Assembly (NCBI GenBank): GCA_004794655.1
Contig: SMMW01000153.1
Coordinates: 3,296,501-3,360,500 of the forward strand
DNA length: 64,000 nt
Source of the DNA: Marisa cornuarietis
Lineage: Eukaryota > Mollusca > Gastropoda > Architaenioglossa > Ampullariidae
Direction of reading: 5' to 3'
Below the pieces are notes generated by a model. The model worked only from the letters and a program-made list of their open reading frames with translations, searched no databases and had not been told where the DNA came from. The stretch's first letter is position 1. Each line of letters begins with the position of its first letter. This document shows positions 60,895-64,000 of the stretch, one piece after another. A program made the translations under genes and the position numbers.

Positions 60895-61830
60895 ATGTCA
60901 TAAAGTGCCAACAGGCGTTTATGAACATGCATGTAGGTACATCATCAACATACCCTCCGCGGCGTAGTACACCTGCTGACCGAGGGTGTTGACCAGGCTG
61001 TACTTGTTCTTGCCTTCCAGGCCGGTCAGCACTGCGGGTCAAAGCAATTATTCGATGATATTCATAGGTAGAAACAAAAGGTCTGAGGACATTCATGGCT
61101 AAAAACAAAAGATTCCATTATAAGGAGAGAAAACGTGGAACTCTTTATTCATCTTCTCTCTCTCTCTCTCTCGTAGCTCTCAGAGAAAGTTATGGGTCTC
61201 TGTTACCAACCTATTGCTCAGAGAGCACGCGCGCCACACAAACACACATCAGTGCAAACAAGTAATGTCTTATGTTAATTACTTGCCTTCAAGAAGCTCC
61301 ACTTTCTGCTTGATAAGAATTTGGTCGAGCTGGGTCAAGTACTCCAAGCCTGGGGGGCAACCAAGGACACTCGGAGGAAGGGGCATAGCCACCACTGGAA
61401 CAAAAGCAGTTTTCACTAAGGTCGTAAGTCACTAACTCGTCGTGTTTCCATTCTTTCTTGCCGTGAACTTGAGGTCTCACATACCTACAGACACCAGTAC
61501 CTTTTAGTATGCACCCACCTGACAATCGCCAATTATGTCAAAATACGCAAAAATATCGTGTATACCAGTATTCCCATTCAGCGCTACTGAAATGTATGAA
61601 CCCTATGAAATATATACTCATTATATTATCGACATGAAAAAGCTTTTTTGAGACACTCTCTAGGTGCGATTTATATAATAACTCATTCATCATAAAACGT
61701 GAAAGTGACAGAAAAAAGAAAGGAAATGAACTGAGGTGCTTCAGGTGGTAAGATTTCTTACCTTGACCTGGCTGCATGAGTACAGGTACAGGAGCTACCG
61801 TGTTCCCCCCGTGCTGCATGGCTGAGCTTT
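57772..61830 (-). CDS. PLSCR: Phospholipid scramblase (PLSCR family)
   Basis: Nine minus-strand exons (61830-61762, 61394-61287, 61031-60954, 60776-60700, 60496-60376, 59772-59624, 58816-58717, 58358-58300, 57813-57772) keep phase at every junction and give 263 residues from the ATG at 61819. Order: short Gly/Pro N-terminus, [34 protein letters not shown], Cys cluster [10 protein letters not shown] (118-127, the palmitoylation region in vertebrate scramblases), [17 protein letters not shown], the calcium-binding-like segment [16 protein letters not shown] (221-236) and the C-terminal membrane helix [15 protein letters not shown]. The family mediates calcium-dependent lipid movement at the plasma membrane. 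An extra upstream N-terminal exon cannot be excluded. Confidence 0.94.
58244..58279. repeat. (CA)n microsatellite in scramblase intron 8
   Basis: About 18 CA units, 20 bp past the exon 8 donor in the direction of transcription. Confidence 0.95.
58300..58358 (-). CDS. PLSCR: Scramblase exon 8 (membrane helix)
   Basis: Acceptor catcttag; donor GTAAGT. It encodes [20 protein letters not shown], the end of the calcium-binding-like loop and most of the single transmembrane helix. Only 59 bp long. Confidence 0.93.
58545..58735. repeat. Minisatellite in scramblase intron 7
   Basis: About ten degenerate units of roughly 15-20 bp built on ACACTCACRYRAAAYATACA-type sequence (for example CATGAAATACACTC). 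It begins inside the last bases of exon 7 and continues through the donor side of the intron. Confidence 0.85.
58717..58816 (-). CDS. PLSCR: Scramblase exon 7
   Basis: Acceptor ctctgtag; donor GTGAGT. It encodes [18 protein letters not shown] then [15 protein letters not shown], matching '[25 protein letters not shown]'. It directly borders a minisatellite in the next intron. Confidence 0.94.
58820..59620. other. Scramblase intron 6
   Basis: Intron of about 800 bp. Open frames here have no family signature and are not flanked by usable splice sites in phase. Contains a C run near 59569-59582. Confidence 0.6.
59624..59772 (-). CDS. PLSCR: Scramblase exon 6
   Basis: Acceptor cgatttttag; donor GTATAT. 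It encodes [20 protein letters not shown] then [20 protein letters not shown] and ends at FP. It enters by completing Asn148 (A+AC). An internal gcag at 59742 looks like an acceptor but puts the frame out. Confidence 0.92.
60293..60343. repeat. (CA)n microsatellite in scramblase intron 5
   Basis: About 25 perfect CA units, 33 bp beyond the exon 5 donor. Confidence 0.95.
60376..60496 (-). CDS. PLSCR: Scramblase exon 5 (Cys cluster)
   Basis: Acceptor ctctctgacag; donor GTAACT. It encodes [20 protein letters not shown] then [20 protein letters not shown]. The Cys cluster at 118-127 corresponds to the palmitoylated 'CCCPCC' of PLSCR1. Confidence 0.93.
60661..60699. repeat. (CA)n tract forming the exon 4 donor
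   Basis: A CA run with a few CG units. On the minus strand its first GT is the 5' splice site of exon 4. Confidence 0.92.
60700..60776 (-). CDS. PLSCR: Scramblase exon 4
   Basis: Acceptor ttttccag. It encodes [16 protein letters not shown] then [10 protein letters not shown]. Its donor is GTGTGTGTG, which is the start of a (GT)n tract on this strand. Confidence 0.92.
60812..60892. repeat. (CA)n(TC)n(CA)n compound microsatellite in intron 3
   Basis: Three joined dinucleotide blocks of about 80 bp fill almost half of the 177-bp intron between scramblase exons 3 and 4. Confidence 0.95.
60954..61031 (-). CDS. PLSCR: Scramblase exon 3
   Basis: Acceptor gacccgcag; donor GTATGT. It encodes [20 protein letters not shown] then VYYAAE, matching '[27 protein letters not shown]' in PLSCR1. 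GC-rich relative to its introns. Confidence 0.95.
61287..61394 (-). CDS. PLSCR: Scramblase exon 2
   Basis: Acceptor tttgttccag. It encodes [20 protein letters not shown] then [16 protein letters not shown], a family signature. It ends GAAG before GCAAGT, a GC-type donor; the phase with exon 3 (G+TG, Val) requires this site. Confidence 0.93.
61762..61830 (-). CDS. PLSCR: Scramblase exon 1 (first recognised)
   Basis: Acceptor-like cgtttgcag precedes 61830, so an untranslated or coding exon upstream is likely. The ATG at 61819-61817 has context TCAGCCATGC and encodes [19 protein letters not shown]. Donor GTAAGA. Confidence 0.7.
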
Positions 61831-62019
61831 CTGCAAACGGAAGAGAATGCTTTTCTTACAACATGATTTGTTCTTCTGTTGTGAATGTGCTGGGTTTTTT
61901 TTTTTTGGAGTGTGGGGTTGGGAAGTAAAGGTGCGGAGGCGGAGAAAAATCAAAAATACAATGCGAAGTGTTGTAGTATCTGCCATATTGTACCCAACGC
62001 TGCAGTGTCACTGAAAAGT

Positions 62020-62021
<2 letters not shown>
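61831..62021. other. Upstream flank of the scramblase gene
   Basis: AT-rich sequence upstream of the first recognised exon. It may be an intron if a 5' exon lies further right. No promoter motif is evident. Confidence 0.4.

Positions 62022-62113
<92 letters not shown>
62022..62113. repeat. (GAT)n microsatellite
   Basis: About 30 perfect GAT/ATG units. Confidence 0.95.
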
Positions 62114-62115
<2 letters not shown>

Positions 62116-62740
62116 GTAATGCGCAGGTATCCATTCAGAAGAATGCTCATTGCGCAGCAAAAACGAAATAAATAAAAAATAAGAAAAAGTAAAGTAAATA
62201 AATAGAAGAAACACCAGGAAAGTGAAAAAATAAAGACAGAAGTGTTGCTGGATTGTTTAAGTCCATCTTAAATAAACAGATCGGTCTTCAGTCTTTTTTG
62301 AAGTTGACTGATCTTGCCAATTTTTGCCACGTATAGCGAAAAACAAGTTTCTTGAAGTTAAAACTTTATTTTTGAAGAGTCTGATGTCATCAATGTTTAG
62401 AGAGGAAACAAGAAAAATAAGATGGTAACATTAAAACTAGGCACGAAGAAACAAATCATTGTTGAATGTGTTAGCATTGGCTGGTGTGTGAGGTAGGGAA
62501 GCCAAGCGATGTGTTTGCTGTTCGCTTGAGGCATTAATAAACGGGTCAGCAGAGGCCCTGTCACACCCACTATCCTGTCTTGGATGCCAGCAAGGAAGAA
62601 GACTGTATAATCTATTTAGTAAAAGAGTAGAGAAGCGAGGAAAGGCTGGATAGCCTGGGTGTGACGTATTGCGCCTATTTTGAGCGAATGTTACGTGGCT
62701 GCGTCAGCACGTTACAAACGGTCGAGCCGCACGTGCTGAA
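62114..62740 (-). mobile_element. Probable minus-strand LINE 3' end next to the (GAT)n tract
   Basis: Starts TTTGTAATGCGCAGGTATCC and ATTGCGCAGC, which with the adjacent (ATC)n on the other strand looks like a LINE 3' terminus with a trinucleotide tail. Later blocks (CTATCCTGTCTTGGATGCCA, AGAAGACTGTATAATCTATT) resemble the reverse complement of the RT C-terminal end ('DYTVFFLAGIQDR'-like). Family uncertain. Confidence 0.5.
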
Positions 62741-62889
62741 CGAACGACTGTTAAAATCACGTCTTTGTAAGAAATAAATACTTATAAAAATATAAATTTA
62801 TAAAATTATTTAGAAGATTCTAGAAGGGGAAGCAGGAATATAACAAAGTTCGCCTCTGGCATACAGACTTTGATTGCTTACAACTTAAT

Positions 62890-64000
62890 TTTTTTATGGG
62901 CTGAACCTGAAACGATATCCGATGCCCACAAGCCTTCTGCTCGAGTGCCTAGATACTCTACTTCCTGCCATCTCAAATATTGTAAATGTCAACCTGTCGT
63001 CAGGTGTTTTCCCATCTTTGTTCAAAAGTGCGGTGGTGAGGCCACTTCTAAAGAAATCCACGCTTGATGTCAATGTCCTGAACAACTACCGTCCAGTTTC
63101 CAACTTGTCTTTTCTCTCTAAGATCATAGAGAAAATAGTTTTGACACAGCTCTGGGCCTACTTACAAGAGCACCATCTTCTCCCACAAGCTCAGTCGGCA
63201 TATAGACCTTTCCACAGCACCGAGACCACTCTTATTAAAGTAACAACAGACATATTATCTGCTCTTGACAGTGGTGATGTCTCTCCATTAACCCTACTGG
63301 ACCTGTCTGCTGCATTTGACACTATAGACCACTCTCTGCTTCTTCACAGACTCCACACCCTCTACGGGATTTCTGGACCTGCGCTCTCATGGTTCAACTC
63401 CTATCTCACTGATAGGACCCAGACTGTGTCAGTTGATGGTCAGACATCTCGCCCTGCTTCACTTTTCTGTGGTGTTCCCCAAGGCTCAGTACTTGGCCCA
63501 GTTCTGTTCATCCTGTACACTAAACCACTTTCATCATGCATCCAGTCTCACCAGGTGTCTCATCAGTCCTATGCTGATGACACGCAGCTTTACTGTTCTA
63601 TTCCACTGGCTGAGTCTCACTCTGCTATTAGCTCTCTAGAAGCTTGTATCAGCGATGTCAAGGGCTGGATGGTAAAAAACAAGCTTAAACTAAATGATGA
63701 TAAAACGGAAGCCCTCTTGTGCCATAGAAGAAGACATCAACCTTCACTCGTCAGTCTTCCCAATCACATCAAGGTGGGCGACAGCAACATCACCTTCACG
63801 CCATGCGTTAGGAATCTGGGATTTATTGTCACTGATGACATGACACTTGATAAACATGTTACAGCTGTCTGTCAGTCTGCCTATTATGAGCTCCGTAAGA
63901 TCAGTGCTATCCGTCACTTTCTCTCTACACGTGCCACCAACACTCTTGTCTGTGCGTTTGTTCTTTCTCGACTTGACTACTGCAACTCCTTGCTGGCAGG
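62890..64000 (+). mobile_element. L2/CR1-like LINE copy D, RT open to the window edge
   Basis: A single frame with no stop runs from about 62890 to 64000 (about 370 codons). It reads MPTSLLLECLDTLLPAIS, KKSTLDVNVLNNYRPVSNLS, TLLDLSAAFDTIDHSLLLH, GVPQGSVLGPVLFILY, SYADDTQLYC, KNKLKLNDDKTEALL and RLDYCNSLLAG. All RT catalytic motifs (FDTIDH, YADD) are intact. It is 5'-truncated, since no endonuclease domain precedes it, and its thumb and 3' end lie beyond the window. It is a close relative of the dead copy at 3056-4800. Confidence 0.93.

Noticed and set aside
61950..62150. Poly-His, poly-Ile and poly-Ser open frames
   Set aside because: All three are the (GAT)n tract in different frames.
1..64000. 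CRISPR arrays, bacterial operons, prophage
   Set aside because: Spliced eukaryotic genes fill the window. The regular repeats are microsatellites or the intron array, without CRISPR spacer structure.

Overview
The window is eukaryotic and most likely from a mollusc, probably a gastropod. Its coding exons are short, bounded by GT-AG splice sites, and sit in long AT-rich introns. The repeats are L2/CR1-like and Tx1/L1-like LINEs, hAT elements and tRNA-derived SINEs; one SINE family has the 'TTGCTGGCTCGGCGT..AACACCAA' tail that I associate with mollusc SINEs. The clade is inferred; the gene families are read directly from translated exons.

Layout. (1) 338-2519, plus strand: the last two coding exons of a gene that enters from the left. 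It ends in a charged, helical, basic tail that I could not name. (2) 5590-10552, minus strand: a complete seven-exon RAD51C (366 codons), including a separate terminal exon that carries a basic nuclear-localisation-like tail. (3) 10650-14351: a decayed Tx1/L1-type LINE broken up by a hAT MITE and a second LINE. (4) 14902-47177, plus strand: a complete seven-exon PPM1E/PPM1F-type PP2C phosphatase (714 residues). Its first intron is about 26 kb and holds an 11-copy tandem array (18.5-25.7 kb), a GC-richer promoter-like tract (26-31 kb), SINEs, a LINE tail and a 2.6 kb hAT element with a perfect 8-bp target duplication. (5) 47178-57771: about 10.6 kb of flank with a 135-bp tandem duplication, two SINEs and a LINE tail. 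(6) 57772-61830, minus strand: a nine-exon phospholipid scramblase (263 residues) with one GC-AG intron and several dinucleotide tracts, one of which forms a splice donor. (7) 62022-64000: a 90-bp trinucleotide tract, a LINE tail, and a LINE reverse transcriptase that stays open to the window edge.

Functionally the genes are independent: RAD51C in homologous-recombination repair, PPM1E/F in reversing kinase phosphorylation, scramblase in membrane-lipid distribution. RAD51C and PPM1E are also neighbours in human (17q22), so this divergent pair may be an ancient linkage. A perfect CRE lies 59 bp upstream of the PPM1E-like start codon, and the spliced 5' leader of RAD51C opens toward the same interval, which raises the possibility of a shared promoter later separated by LINE insertion.
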